The notes under the pieces were generated by a model. That model was not told the DNA's origin. It did no database searches and saw nothing but the letters and a program-made list of their open reading frames with translations. From JAGHKQ01 sp041920565 (GTDB lineage Bacteria > Bacillota > Bacilli > Bacillales > Bacillaceae_G), in contig JBHGXS010000026.1 in assembly GCA_041920565.1 (NCBI GenBank), positions 1-49,413 of the forward strand: a DNA stretch of 49,413 bases. Direction: 5' to 3'. Within the stretch, counting starts at the first letter, position 1. Each line of letters starts with the position of its first letter. Positions 25,091-34,711 of the stretch are shown in pieces. The translations under genes were made by a program, and so were the position numbers.

Positions 25091-25810
25091 CACTAGTATT
25101 TGATTTGCGAAGGCAATCGTTTCAGCTGCAGGCGGTTGTACCCCTTCTAAAGAATACTTATGGCCTAACGCCTCCCATTTATATACACCAAGCTGATGGT
25201 ATGGAAGCACTTCTACTTTTTCTACATTTTGAAGTGTATCAATAAACGCTCGTAAATTACGTAAATCTTCTTCCCCGTCTGTAATACCCGGTACAAGAAC
25301 ATGACGAATCCAGACCGGCTTTTTCTTATCAGACAGGTAGCGGGCAAACTGTAAAATATGATCATTCGGTTTGCCGGTTAATTTCCGATGGCGCTTAGAG
25401 TCAATATGCTTTAAATCTAACAACACTAAGTCAGTATATCCCATCAATTCATCCAGCTTTGTTTGGAATTCCAGTTCTTCGGAATAGCAGCCGCCAGATG
25501 AATCAATTGTTGTATGAATTCCAAGTTTTTTACACTCTTTAAATAATGCAATCAGAAAATCAAGTTGTAAAAGGGGCTCCCCGCCGCTTACGGTAATGCC
25601 GCCGCCAGATGCTTCCATAAACGGAATGTAAGACTTCATGTCAGTGACGATCTCTTCCACGGTCATTACTTTTCCTTTACCGATTTCCCATGTATCGGCA
25701 TTATGGCAATATTGGCATCTTAACAAGCAGCCTTGTGTAAACACAATATAACGAATACCCGGTCCGTCCACCGTTCCGCATGATTCTATGGAATGAATAT
25801 GTCCTTTCAT
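25082..25810 (-). CDS. pflA: Pyruvate formate-lyase activating enzyme
   Basis: 242-residue radical SAM enzyme that installs the glycyl radical on PflB. The 4Fe-4S/SAM motif is CLLRCQYC (Cys28, 32, 35), followed by SGGEPLLQ (the GGE motif binding SAM) and the HVLVPGITD block. Full length for the family (about 245). It lies 66 bases downstream of pflB, in the same orientation, forming the usual pflBA operon. Used for anaerobic fermentation. Confidence 0.96.
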   Translation of the reverse strand: MKGHIHSIESCGTVDGPGIRYIVFTQGCLLRCQYCHNADTWEIGKGKVMTVEEIVTDMKSYIPFMEASGGGITVSGGEPLLQLDFLIALFKECKKLGIHTTIDSSGGCYSEELEFQTKLDELMGYTDLVLLDLKHIDSKRHRKLTGKPNDHILQFARYLSDKKKPVWIRHVLVPGITDGEEDLRNLRAFIDTLQNVEKVEVLPYHQLGVYKWEALGHKYSLEGVQPPAAETIAFANQILVKN

Positions 25811-25833
25811 TGCGGTTTTCCCCCCTCAAATAA

Positions 25834-25860
25834 CAATCTCCCTATCAGATAGGGAGATTG
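25834..25860 (-). promoter_or_regulatory. Intercistronic hairpin between pflB and pflA
   Basis: CAATCTCCCTAT / ATAGGGAGATTG is a perfect 12-bp stem with a three-base loop in the 65 bases between pflB and pflA. The run after it (TTATTTG) is a poor T-tract, so it may be a partial terminator or an mRNA-processing/stability hairpin that lowers pflA expression relative to pflB. Confidence 0.65.
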
Positions 25861-25875
25861 TCTTGTCTCCTTTTA

Positions 25876-28125
25876 TTACATGCTTGCATGCATTGTACGG
25901 TTAATAACATCGATTTGTTGTTCACGAGTCAATTTAATGAAGTTTACTGCATAACCGGACACACGAATTGTTAATTGCGGGTATTTTTCCGGATGTTCCA
26001 TTGCATCCATTAGTGTATCACGATTGAACACGTTAATATTTAAATGGTGGCCTCCTTTTACTGCATAGCCGTCCAGCAACGAAACTAAGTTGCGAATTTG
26101 TGTTTCTTCTTCTTTTCCTAATGCTTTCGGAATGATTGAGAATGTGTTGGAAATTCCATCTAACGCATACTCATAAGGAAGCTTCGCTACAGAAAGCATA
26201 GAAGCTAAAGCACCTTTTGTATCACGACCGTGCATCGGGTTTGCTCCTGGGGCGAACGGCTCGCCTGCCCGTCTTCCGTCAGGAGTATTCCCTGTTTTCT
26301 TACCGTATACCACGTTAGAAGTGATTGTTAAAATAGACATCGTGTGTACAGAGTTGCGGTACGTTTTATGCTTGCGCAGCTTCTTCATGAAGCGTTCTAC
26401 CAGTTCAACTGCGATAGAATCTACTCGGTCATCGTTATTACCGTATTTAGGGAAATCTCCCTCGATTTCGAAATCTACTGCAATGCCGTTTTCATCACGG
26501 ATTGGTTTTACTTTTGCATATTTAATGGCACTTAGAGAGTCAGCTACTACAGAAAGTCCTGCAATACCCGTTGCCATCGTACGAACGATTTCAGTATCAT
26601 GAAGCGCCATTTCAATACGCTCATAGCTGTATTTGTCGTGCATATAATGGATCACATTCAATGTGTTGATATAAAGTTCCGCTAACCATTCCATAGTCAT
26701 ATCAAATTTATGCATCACTTCATTGTAATCTAATACTTCAGAAGTAATAGGAGCAAATTCAGGTCCTACTTGCATTTTAGATTTTTCATCTTTACCGCCG
26801 TTGATCGCATATAACAATGCTTTTGCCAAGTTTGCACGAGCACCGAAGAATTGCATTTGCTTACCGATTCTCATCGCAGATACACAGCATGCAATACCGT
26901 AATCGTCGCCATATTCCGGACGCATGATTTCGTCGTTTTCATATTGAATCGCAGATGTCTTAATAGACATTTTCGCACAATAGTTTTTAAAACCTTCCGG
27001 TAATTTTGGAGACCAGAGAACTGTCAAGTTTGGCTCTGGAGCCGGACCTAAGTTATCTAATGTATGAAGGAAACGGAAAGAGTTTTTTGTTACTAACGGA
27101 CGGCCGTCTAACGCAATACCTCCTATAGATTCTGTTACCCAAGTTGGGTCACCGGAGAACAATTCATTATAATCAGGTGTTCTCGCGAATTTCACAAGAC
27201 GAAGCTTCATTACGAAATGGTCTACTAATTCTTGAGCTTCTTCTTCTGTTAATGCACCGTTTTGAAGGTCGCGTTCAATATAAATGTCTAAGAAAGTAGA
27301 CGTACGTCCTAAGCTCATCGCAGCCCCGTTTTGTTCTTTAATGGCTGCAAGATAAGCGAAGTATAGCCATTGGAATGCTTCACGGGCATTTGTTGCCGGC
27401 TTGGAAATATCAAAACCATATGAAGCTGCCATTTGTTTTAATTCCATTAAAGAACGAATTTGTTCAGATAATTCTTCACGAAGACGAATAACATCGTCAC
27501 TCATTGTTTTACTTGTTAATTGCAGGTCCTTTTTCTTTTCTTCGATTAAACGATCTACCCCGTATAACGCTACGCGGCGATAGTCACCAATAATGCGTCC
27601 GCGTCCATAAGCATCAGGAAGACCTGTAATAACACCGGACTTACGCGCTGCTTTCATTTCATCATTATAAACATCAAACACACCTTGGTTATGCGTTTTA
27701 CGCCAATCTCTGAAAATTCGGCTGATCTCTTCATCTACTTTAAATCCGTAAGACTCACAAGATTGCTCAGCCATGCGGATTCCGCCAAATGGCTGCAAGG
27801 AACGCTTGAACGGTTTGTCTGTTTGGAAACCAACTACTTTTTCTAACTCTTTATTTAAATATCCTGGTTCATGGGAAGTGATTGTGGAAACGATTTCCGT
27901 GTCCATATCTAACACGCCGCCGTTTTCACGTTCCTGTTTTGTCAGTTCCATTACTTGCTTCCAAAGCTCGTTTGTTGCGTCTGTTGCACCGGCTAAAAAT
28001 GACTCATCTCCGTTATAAACAGTAATGTTGTTTAAGATAAAGTCTCTTACGTTAATTTCTTTTTGCCACTTTTCACCTTTAAAGCCTTGCCATGCATTGA
28101 CAGCTTTTTCAAGCACCTGAGTCAT
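25876..28125 (-). CDS. pflB: Formate C-acetyltransferase (pyruvate formate-lyase)
   Basis: 749-residue glycyl radical enzyme: pyruvate + CoA gives acetyl-CoA + formate without NADH production. The catalytic cysteine pair is in DYGIACCVSAMRIGKQ and the radical glycine is in the C-terminal RVSGYAVNFIKL. The start at 28125 follows AGGGAGGA by 7 bases; the seven upstream in-frame residues are excluded. It is the first gene of the pflBA operon; a candidate redox operator lies about 100 bases upstream. Confidence 0.97.
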   Translation of the reverse strand: MTQVLEKAVNAWQGFKGEKWQKEINVRDFILNNITVYNGDESFLAGATDATNELWKQVMELTKQERENGGVLDMDTEIVSTITSHEPGYLNKELEKVVGFQTDKPFKRSLQPFGGIRMAEQSCESYGFKVDEEISRIFRDWRKTHNQGVFDVYNDEMKAARKSGVITGLPDAYGRGRIIGDYRRVALYGVDRLIEEKKKDLQLTSKTMSDDVIRLREELSEQIRSLMELKQMAASYGFDISKPATNAREAFQWLYFAYLAAIKEQNGAAMSLGRTSTFLDIYIERDLQNGALTEEEAQELVDHFVMKLRLVKFARTPDYNELFSGDPTWVTESIGGIALDGRPLVTKNSFRFLHTLDNLGPAPEPNLTVLWSPKLPEGFKNYCAKMSIKTSAIQYENDEIMRPEYGDDYGIACCVSAMRIGKQMQFFGARANLAKALLYAINGGKDEKSKMQVGPEFAPITSEVLDYNEVMHKFDMTMEWLAELYINTLNVIHYMHDKYSYERIEMALHDTEIVRTMATGIAGLSVVADSLSAIKYAKVKPIRDENGIAVDFEIEGDFPKYGNNDDRVDSIAVELVERFMKKLRKHKTYRNSVHTMSILTITSNVVYGKKTGNTPDGRRAGEPFAPGANPMHGRDTKGALASMLSVAKLPYEYALDGISNTFSIIPKALGKEEETQIRNLVSLLDGYAVKGGHHLNINVFNRDTLMDAMEHPEKYPQLTIRVSGYAVNFIKLTREQQIDVINRTMHASM

Positions 28126-28223
28126 AATAAAATCCTCCCTATTCATTAATACAGGATGTGGTAAATTTATATAACAGCTTACGCTATAAGCATACTACTA
28201 TTTTGGCTTTAGTTACTCATTCA

Positions 28224-28247
28224 ATTGTTACATGTTTGTGAAACAAT
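28224..28247. promoter_or_regulatory. Candidate operator upstream of pflB
   Basis: An imperfect palindrome of form ATTGTT-n-CA-n6... TG-n-AACAAT contains TTGTGAA, the half-site of the NADH-sensing repressor Rex (TTGTGAA-n4-TTCACAA). The second Rex half is poor. pfl operons in related Firmicutes are Rex-controlled, so this is a reasonable but weak candidate, about 100 bases upstream of pflB. Confidence 0.35.
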
Positions 28248-28574
28248 GAGCATAATAACATAGTCATAGTGTTAAACTCTTGTTCTTGCAACAAAAATTC
28301 CTTTACACTTATATAACTACTTATTTCTCCAGACAACATCCTGATTGAAAAACATTTCTGTTCTAGACTGCATAAAGTAGATCTGTAATATTTTTCACCT
28401 CATTTTTTATACAACTGTTACAGTCATAAGAATGACTTTATCTCCAGAGTCTCAGATATTCTCATGTACCTTCTTACTATAAAAAATCCCTTTTAAATTT
28501 GTAATCCTGCCGAAAATGCACATGAACTTTGGCATATTGATAAATGGACAAGGGGATATTCTTGTAAAAATTAC

Positions 28575-28603
28575 TTGACAGCCTGTATGAAGAACCTCAT
28601 CTT
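28575..28603 (+). promoter_or_regulatory. Possible pyk promoter
   Basis: TTGACA at 28575-28580 is a perfect -35 hexamer; the -10 at 17-base spacing (CATCTT) is poor. It lies about 50-75 bases upstream of the pyk start. The rest of the 524-base pflB-pyk gap holds no visible gene. Confidence 0.35.
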
Positions 28604-28649
28604 TTAACACTCTAATTATTGTGAATCTACTAGCTTGGAGGAAAAAATA

Positions 28650-30068
28650 ATGCGTAAAACGAAAATTGTATGTACAATCGGGCCCGCCAGCGAAAATCCG
28701 GAAAAGCTTGTTCAGTTGATGGAGGCAGGCATGAATGTTGCACGTTTGAATTTTTCTCACGGCACCCATGAAGAGCACGCCGTAAGAATTAAGAATATTC
28801 GTGAAGCCGCAAAGCAAACCGGTAAAACAATCGCCATTTTATTGGACATAAAAGGACCGAAAATTCGTACTCATGATTTCGAAGGCGGTCAAGCAGAATT
28901 GAAAGAAGGGGCAGAAGTAACCATTCTGATGAAGCAAGTAGTAGGTACGTCCGAACGGTTTTCTGTTACATACGAAGGGTTATATGATGACGTCGAAATC
29001 GGCTCGCGATTGTTAATTGATGATGGGTTAATGGAATTGGAAGTGACTGCAAAACAAAATGGGGAACTAAAAGCAAAGGTTATTCACGGCGGTATTGTAA
29101 AAAACAAGAAAGGCGTCAACGTGCCTAATGTAAAAATCCGGCTTCCGGGAATTACAGAAAAAGATAAAGCAGATATTATTTTCGGAATGGAACAGGGCGT
29201 GGACTACATCGCTGCATCGTTTGCGCGAAAAGCTGCTGATATTTTGGAAGTAAAAGAACTATTATCTCAGCATAACGCTTCTCATATTGATGTTATACCT
29301 AAAATTGAAAGTCAAGAAGGCGTTGATAATATTGATGAAATTTTAGAAGTAGCAGACGGTCTCATGGTAGCCAGAGGAGATATGGGAATCGAGATTGCGG
29401 CGGAAGAAGTGCCGATTATACAAAAGAAACTGATCCACAAATGTAATATGCTAGGCAAACCGGTTATTACAGCTACGCAAATGCTCGATTCCATGCAGCG
29501 AAATCCGCGTCCGACTCGGGCGGAGGCCTCCGATGTAGCTAATGCAGTTTTTGATGGTACAGATGCCATTATGCTCTCGGGAGAAACAGCTGCAGGCCAA
29601 TATCCTGTAGAGTCCGTTCGCATGATGAACAAAATTGCGTCTCGCGTAGAACACTCTCTCAAATATAAGGAATTATATAAAGCACGAATCAAGAAGCAAC
29701 AAACAGAAACGACAGAAGTCATCGGGCAATCTGTAGCTCATACCGCCCTCGCTTTAGAGGCAGCAGCTATCCTTGCCCCTACTTCAAGCGGCTATACAGC
29801 TACCATGATTTCCAAATACAGACCGCCAGCTCCTATTATTGCTGTTACATGGGACGATACTGTGCGTCGAAAGCTCGCTCTCGTTTGGGGAGTCCAAGCA
29901 TATCTTTCCGATAAAACAACATCTACCGATGAGATGCTCCAACAGGCTATTACTACATCTTTGCAAGAAGGATTTGCATCTCACGGAGATACGGTCGTTA
30001 TTACAGCCGGTATTCCGTTAGGACAAAAAGGAACGACAAACTTGATGAAGATACACGTAATTGAATGA
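28650..30068 (+). CDS. pyk: Pyruvate kinase, short form
   Basis: 472-residue enzyme making pyruvate and ATP from phosphoenolpyruvate and ADP. Motifs: TKIVCTIGPASENPEKL, NVARLNFSHG, LLDIKGPKIRT, the active-site MVARGDMGIE and VITATQMLDSM. It ends after the C domain (VVITAGIP...TTNLMKIHVIE) and lacks the roughly 110-residue PEP-utilising-like C-terminal extension carried by typical Bacillus Pyk (about 585). The start at 28650 follows GGAGG by 8 bases. It is probably a second pyruvate kinase, placed beside the fermentation operon and not in the pfkA-pyk operon. Confidence 0.93.
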   Translation: MRKTKIVCTIGPASENPEKLVQLMEAGMNVARLNFSHGTHEEHAVRIKNIREAAKQTGKTIAILLDIKGPKIRTHDFEGGQAELKEGAEVTILMKQVVGTSERFSVTYEGLYDDVEIGSRLLIDDGLMELEVTAKQNGELKAKVIHGGIVKNKKGVNVPNVKIRLPGITEKDKADIIFGMEQGVDYIAASFARKAADILEVKELLSQHNASHIDVIPKIESQEGVDNIDEILEVADGLMVARGDMGIEIAAEEVPIIQKKLIHKCNMLGKPVITATQMLDSMQRNPRPTRAEASDVANAVFDGTDAIMLSGETAAGQYPVESVRMMNKIASRVEHSLKYKELYKARIKKQQTETTEVIGQSVAHTALALEAAAILAPTSSGYTATMISKYRPPAPIIAVTWDDTVRRKLALVWGVQAYLSDKTTSTDEMLQQAITTSLQEGFASHGDTVVITAGIPLGQKGTTNLMKIHVIE

Positions 30069-30073
30069 AAAAG

Positions 30074-30104
30074 AAGACTATGAGCCCAAACTCATAGTCT
30101 TTTA
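30074..30104 (+). terminator. Terminator after pyk
   Basis: AAGACTATGAG-CCCAAA-CTCATAGTCTT, followed by TT, is a perfect 11-bp stem 6 bases past the pyk stop. Confidence 0.85.
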
Positions 30105-30140
30105 CATATATCTATTGAGGGTTATCGCAAACAAATTCAA

Positions 30141-31943
30141 TTAAGCAGTTTTTGCTTTGTTAATTCCAATTTGAAATCTTGGCTGATTCCAAAGCTCAAC
30201 CCACTTTTTCACAGCTGTCACCATGATAACTACGCCTAACACAAGCATGATGACGGAAAGCACGCCATTTAGCACGTTATAACCTGCAGCTGCCGGATTT
30301 AGATACACATTTGTAATCATCCAGTAGCCGGCATAGTTTACTGTTACGTACAGATATGCTAACGGGATTAAACATGTCAGCACATACCAGCGCTTGTCCG
30401 CTATTTTTAAAATTACAGTAGCACCGATAATTAAACCGATGGAAGCCATCAATTGGTTAGACACTCCAAATAGCGCCCAAACAGAACCAATATCTCCTGA
30501 GAATAACAAGTATCCCCACATTAAGCACGCAAGCGTACTCGCAAAGATGGAACCCGGCACCCAGTCTACACGTTTTAACGGTTTATAGAATTCTCCAAAG
30601 AAGTCTTGAATAATATAACGTGCAACACGTGTACCTGCATCAATTGCCGTCAAGATGAATACCGCTTCAAACATAATAACGAATTGGAAGAAGTAAGATG
30701 CTAATTTTTCAAACCAAGGAAGCGCAGTGAAAATGTATGTCATACCAACCGCTAATGTCACTGCTCCGCCTGTTCTTCCTTCTAAATTCAAACCGATTTC
30801 CTTGCTTAATTCAGGTAAATGCTGTACTTGCATTCCTAGTGTTTTAAATACTTCCGGTGTAGAGTTAATTGCGAAATAATCTGCTGGCTGAAGGGCAGTT
30901 GCAGCAATTAATGCCATAACCCCTACCAGTGATTCCACCAACATTGCACCAAAACCTACTACCTTAATGTCGCTCCAGCGATCCAGCATTTTCGGTGTCG
31001 TACCGGAACCAACGAATGCGTGGAAACCGGAGATAGCACCACAAGCAATTGTGATAGAGATAAACGGCCAAACCGGACCTGCTAAAATCGGACCGCCGCC
31101 GTTAATAAACTTCGTAACAGCCGGAAACGGAATGTCAGGATTCACGATGAATACACCAACGATCAGCGCGATGAATACCCCGATTTTCATAAAGCTGCTT
31201 AGGTAATCACGAGGCGCAAGCAATAGCCAAACAGGAAGCGCTGCCGCAAAGAACGCATATACGGGCAAAATAATTGCTAGCGTTTTCATATCAAATGTCA
31301 GCCATTCACCAATAACTGTGTTTTGAATGTATGGACCTGCAAATACTGCAGCCATTACGAGAATAAATCCTACTGCGGAAGCTCCTTTTAAGTTTCCTGT
31401 TTTCTTATAGTACAATCCTACCCCCATGGCAATCGGAATCGTACTGCCTACTGCAAATGTTCCCCAAGGATTATGTTCTAGCGCATGTAACACTACCATA
31501 GATAAACCGGCCATTGTAATAGTAATGATGAATAACATCGCCAAACCCGTACAAAAACCAGCAACTGGTCCCAACTCTTCTTTTGCTACTTCTGATAAAG
31601 ATTTACCATTCTTGCGCATGGAGGCAAATAATACAACCGCATCGTGCACCGCTCCCCCGATAACAGCACCGATTAATAACCATAAAAGTCCAGGTAAATA
31701 CCCAAATTGCGCCGCCAAAATCGGGCCAACAAGCGGACCTGCTGCTGCAATCGCCGCAAAGTGATGTCCGAACGCCACCCACTTATTTGTTGGTACATAG
31801 TCCTTGCCGTCCTCCATCTCATGCGCCGGAGTCGGTTTGGAATCATCTAATTTTAAAACTTTCACTGCCATGAAAGTACCATATAAACGATATGCAATCA
31901 TCAAAATACACATCGATCCAATTACCATTGTAATCGCATTCAT
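30141..31943 (-). CDS. cstA: CstA-family pyruvate/peptide transporter
   Basis: 600-residue membrane protein with about 16-18 hydrophobic segments. N-terminal CstA domain with HHFAAIAAAGPLVGPILAAQFGYLPGLLW (about 60-88), then GAVHDAVVLFASMR and the C-terminal FLEAGTR-like block VFILTAIDAGTRVARYI. E. coli members (CstA, BtsT) take up pyruvate and possibly peptides. The start ATG follows GGAGG. Directly upstream on the same strand is a LytS/LytR-type two-component pair. In E. coli BtsS/BtsR controls btsT, so a pyruvate-uptake role is a good inference. Confidence 0.9.
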   Translation of the reverse strand: MNAITMVIGSMCILMIAYRLYGTFMAVKVLKLDDSKPTPAHEMEDGKDYVPTNKWVAFGHHFAAIAAAGPLVGPILAAQFGYLPGLLWLLIGAVIGGAVHDAVVLFASMRKNGKSLSEVAKEELGPVAGFCTGLAMLFIITITMAGLSMVVLHALEHNPWGTFAVGSTIPIAMGVGLYYKKTGNLKGASAVGFILVMAAVFAGPYIQNTVIGEWLTFDMKTLAIILPVYAFFAAALPVWLLLAPRDYLSSFMKIGVFIALIVGVFIVNPDIPFPAVTKFINGGGPILAGPVWPFISITIACGAISGFHAFVGSGTTPKMLDRWSDIKVVGFGAMLVESLVGVMALIAATALQPADYFAINSTPEVFKTLGMQVQHLPELSKEIGLNLEGRTGGAVTLAVGMTYIFTALPWFEKLASYFFQFVIMFEAVFILTAIDAGTRVARYIIQDFFGEFYKPLKRVDWVPGSIFASTLACLMWGYLLFSGDIGSVWALFGVSNQLMASIGLIIGATVILKIADKRWYVLTCLIPLAYLYVTVNYAGYWMITNVYLNPAAAGYNVLNGVLSVIMLVLGVVIMVTAVKKWVELWNQPRFQIGINKAKTA

Positions 31944-31991
31944 TTTTTTGTAACCTCCTATCCCCTTTTCATAGCTTTATCATACAAAATG

Positions 31992-32027
31992 AAAATGTTA
32001 TGATACCGTTTTCATGACGAAATGTTA
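31992..32027 (-). promoter_or_regulatory. Candidate direct repeats upstream of cstA
   Basis: On the minus strand AACATTT occurs twice, 27 bases apart, in the 135-base gap between lytR and cstA. LytTR-type regulators bind paired direct repeats, although the usual spacing is nearer two helical turns (about 21), so this is only a hint. Confidence 0.25.
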
Positions 32028-32061
32028 AATATGGAAGATAAGTTACAAAAAATTGATGTTA

Positions 32062-32096
32062 AAATACAAAAAGCCCGGTTAAAAACCGAGCTTTTG
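32062..32096 (-). terminator. Terminator after lytR
   Basis: On the minus strand AAAAGCTCGG / CCGGGCTTTT with a seven-base loop is followed by TGTATTTT. It overlaps the lytR stop, so cstA needs its own promoter. Confidence 0.8.
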
Positions 32097-32822
32097 TTTT
32101 AACTCTTTTACATACGTGCGGCTCACAGGTACTTTGGAGCCGTCTTGCATGATCAGATTGTAGGTCGAGTTGAACCATGGCTGAATTTCTGCGATGTGAT
32201 GAAGGTTAATAATAAAGCTGCGATGTACACGAATAAAGAAGCTCTGCGATAATTTTCGTTCCAAGACCACTAATGTATCGCTGATCTTATATTCGGCATC
32301 CAATGTTTTAATTACCGTCTTTCCCTCTGTAAGACCTGCAAATACAATTTTTTCTATATCTACAAGCAGTATGCGTTCGTCCACAGTGATTGCAAGCTTA
32401 TTCATTCGCTCTGCATATGATGGCTGAATAGGCGCAGAACCTTCTGTTTTTTCTCCCGTTTTTCTTAGTCTCCCTATTTTCTCCAGCGTTTGTTGAATTC
32501 GTTCTTCATCAAACGGCTTCAATATATAATCCACTGCATTTAGTTCAAATGCTTTTAATGCATATTCGTCATAAGCCGTCGCAAATACAACAACCGGAGG
32601 ATGTGCCGAAGCTTTTAATGCTTCCGCTACTTGCAATCCGCTGTCTTCAGATAATTGAATATCTAAAAAGACAATATCCGGACAAAGCTTTGGAATCAGT
32701 TCTGCCGCATCTTCAACTCCTTCGGCTTCCCCTATAATCTCAACTTGCTTGCTTCTCTTTAACAAATATTTCAATTCATCACGTGCCAGTGGTTCATCAT
32801 CTACTATGAACACCTTCAACAT
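32079..32822 (-). CDS. lytR: LytTR-family response regulator
   Basis: 247 residues: receiver domain (acidic pocket DDE near residue 8, phospho-acceptor Asp in DIVFLDIQLS at about 55, KPFD lysine) and a C-terminal LytTR DNA-binding domain (residues about 145-247, ending VPVSRTYVKELKQKLGF). The partner is the sensor upstream, whose gene it overlaps by 26 bases. The start at 32822 (MLKVFIVDDEP) is family-like; an ATG three codons earlier is possible. It probably activates cstA or an LrgAB/PftAB-type transporter in response to pyruvate. Confidence 0.9.
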   Translation of the reverse strand: MLKVFIVDDEPLARDELKYLLKRSKQVEIIGEAEGVEDAAELIPKLCPDIVFLDIQLSEDSGLQVAEALKASAHPPVVVFATAYDEYALKAFELNAVDYILKPFDEERIQQTLEKIGRLRKTGEKTEGSAPIQPSYAERMNKLAITVDERILLVDIEKIVFAGLTEGKTVIKTLDAEYKISDTLVVLERKLSQSFFIRVHRSFIINLHHIAEIQPWFNSTYNLIMQDGSKVPVSRTYVKELKQKLGF

Positions 32823-34578
32823 ATAATTCATCTTCCCCTTTTTGAATCGGTATTGTGAAATGTACTTCGGTCCCAGCCCCCTCTTGACTGGTAATAACAA
32901 ACTTCGCTTGAGTACCATAAATCCCTATAAGCCGTTCTCGGATATTATATAGAGCCGTCCCCGTACCTTTTTCCGAATCTACTGTCTCCCTTCCCAATTG
33001 CTCAAGCTTCTCCGATTCTATCCCTTTCCCGTTGTCTTTCACCTTCACATGAATTGCCCCGTCATGGGAATAAACATAAATGTCTACTTCTGCGGCATGC
33101 TTTATTTTATAAAAAGCATGCCGAATGGCATTCTCGACCAAAGGCTGTAACGTAAACGGCGGCACACATACCTTTTCAAGGCCTTCTTCAATATGAAAAG
33201 AAACATGGTATTTATTAGGAAATCTTGCTTGTTCAAGCGATAAATAAGCCTCTACATGCTCTAACTCTTTCTCAAGCGGAATCACCATCTGCCGTGCTCC
33301 CTGCAAATTGCTGCGAAAGAATACGCTGAGCTTCAACAGCAGCTTTCGAGCCTTCTCTACATCTGTTCGGCAAAGCGCAGAAATGGTGTTGATTGCATTA
33401 AATAAAAAATGAGGATTTACTTGTGCCTGTAGCGCTTTAATTTCTGCATCTTTCAACAGCTTGCTTTGCTGTTCGGCTTCTGCAAGTTCCAGCTGGGTAG
33501 AAAACAGCTTTGCCAATCCTTCTGCAAGCTCCTGCTCCACTTTGCTTAATCGATTCGGATTTGTAAAATACAGCTTTAATGTTCCGGCAGTTTGTCCATG
33601 TACTTGTAACGGTAACACAACCGCGGCATGAAGAGGGCAGTTATGATGGAAGCAATTAATTTCCTCGCGCGTTTTTGCTGTGATGATTTTGCCGCTTTCG
33701 AGCACTCTTCGCGTCAAGCCGGTAGCAAGGGTTCGAGAAGGAATATGATGGTCCGACGCTGTGCCGACATGCGTCAATACCGCCTCCCTATTTGTAATCG
33801 CAATGGCGTCTGCCCCCGTTAAACGAAGAATAATTAAAGCAGCTGCTCTGCACGCCTCAGGATTTAATCCTTGACGAAAATACGGCAAAGTTTGATCAGC
33901 AATTAAAAGAGCTTTATGCGTTTGAAGCGCACGTGTGCGTTCTTCTTCACGAAGGATGGCTTGAATGATAGACATAAAAATCAAGCTTCCGAATCCATTC
34001 ACAACAATCATTGGAATTCCGATAACACTGACTAACTCCCAGGCGGCTGCAAAAGGCTTCGTCACCAATAATATAATTCCCATTTGCAGCGCTTCCATCA
34101 TCATTCCTACAAAAACAGCAAGCCATGAAGAAACCATATCATGCTGTTTACGATACACTTTACCAATCCATCCGGCTGCTAAACCTGCTAAAACAGCAGA
34201 AATAGCACATGCAGTTGCCGTAAACCCTCCTAAAAAATAGCGATGTATACCGGCAATCAATCCGATTCCCCAGCCGACAAACGGCCCCCCCAAAAGTCCG
34301 CCAATTCCAACTGCCATGATGCGTGTATTGGCAATCGCATTTGCCGGCTCTATATCCATCAGCCAACTTTGATTGACCACTTGATTTCCGTGAATTTCAA
34401 TACCTGTGTAGTTGCTGATAATACCGAATGTGCCGAAAATTATAATTAAGACCAGCTTTCCTTTTATCCCGTAATCGTTTTGAACAATTTGACGGAACGA
34501 TTTTAAGCGAGAAAATAAAAATGCTAATAGAACGATGATCCCTACTCGCTCTATCATAAGCGGCAATAAACTAAGCAT
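32797..34578 (-). CDS. lytS: LytS-family sensor histidine kinase
   Basis: 593 residues: an N-terminal 5TM-LYT sensor domain (about 1-190, with the NxR and GGPFVGWG signatures), a GAF domain (about 220-360), then His_kinase with ALQAQVNPHFLFNAINTISAL (phospho-His near 384) and an HATPase domain (PLVENAIRHAF, GKGIESEKL). LytS proteins sense extracellular pyruvate (B. subtilis LytST, E. coli BtsS) or membrane potential. The start at 34578 follows AAGGGTG by 6 bases. Forms a bicistron with lytR. Confidence 0.92.
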   Translation of the reverse strand: MLSLLPLMIERVGIIVLLAFLFSRLKSFRQIVQNDYGIKGKLVLIIIFGTFGIISNYTGIEIHGNQVVNQSWLMDIEPANAIANTRIMAVGIGGLLGGPFVGWGIGLIAGIHRYFLGGFTATACAISAVLAGLAAGWIGKVYRKQHDMVSSWLAVFVGMMMEALQMGIILLVTKPFAAAWELVSVIGIPMIVVNGFGSLIFMSIIQAILREEERTRALQTHKALLIADQTLPYFRQGLNPEACRAAALIILRLTGADAIAITNREAVLTHVGTASDHHIPSRTLATGLTRRVLESGKIITAKTREEINCFHHNCPLHAAVVLPLQVHGQTAGTLKLYFTNPNRLSKVEQELAEGLAKLFSTQLELAEAEQQSKLLKDAEIKALQAQVNPHFLFNAINTISALCRTDVEKARKLLLKLSVFFRSNLQGARQMVIPLEKELEHVEAYLSLEQARFPNKYHVSFHIEEGLEKVCVPPFTLQPLVENAIRHAFYKIKHAAEVDIYVYSHDGAIHVKVKDNGKGIESEKLEQLGRETVDSEKGTGTALYNIRERLIGIYGTQAKFVITSQEGAGTEVHFTIPIQKGEDELYVEGVHSR

Positions 34579-34673
34579 ATGAAACACCCTTTGTTGTAAC
34601 ACTTTTCCATCATCATACTATATTTGTCGAATTTGTGTCGATTCCATTATTTAGAATGAAGATTATAAATAGC

Positions 34674-34703
34674 AAAAAAGTGCAGAAGTGTTCTCCTGCA
34701 CTT
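34674..34703 (-). terminator. Terminator after nagP
   Basis: On the minus strand AAGTGCAG / CTGCACTT with a ten-base loop is followed by TTTTTTG, just past the nagP stop. Confidence 0.8.
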
Positions 34704-34711
34704 TAATATCT

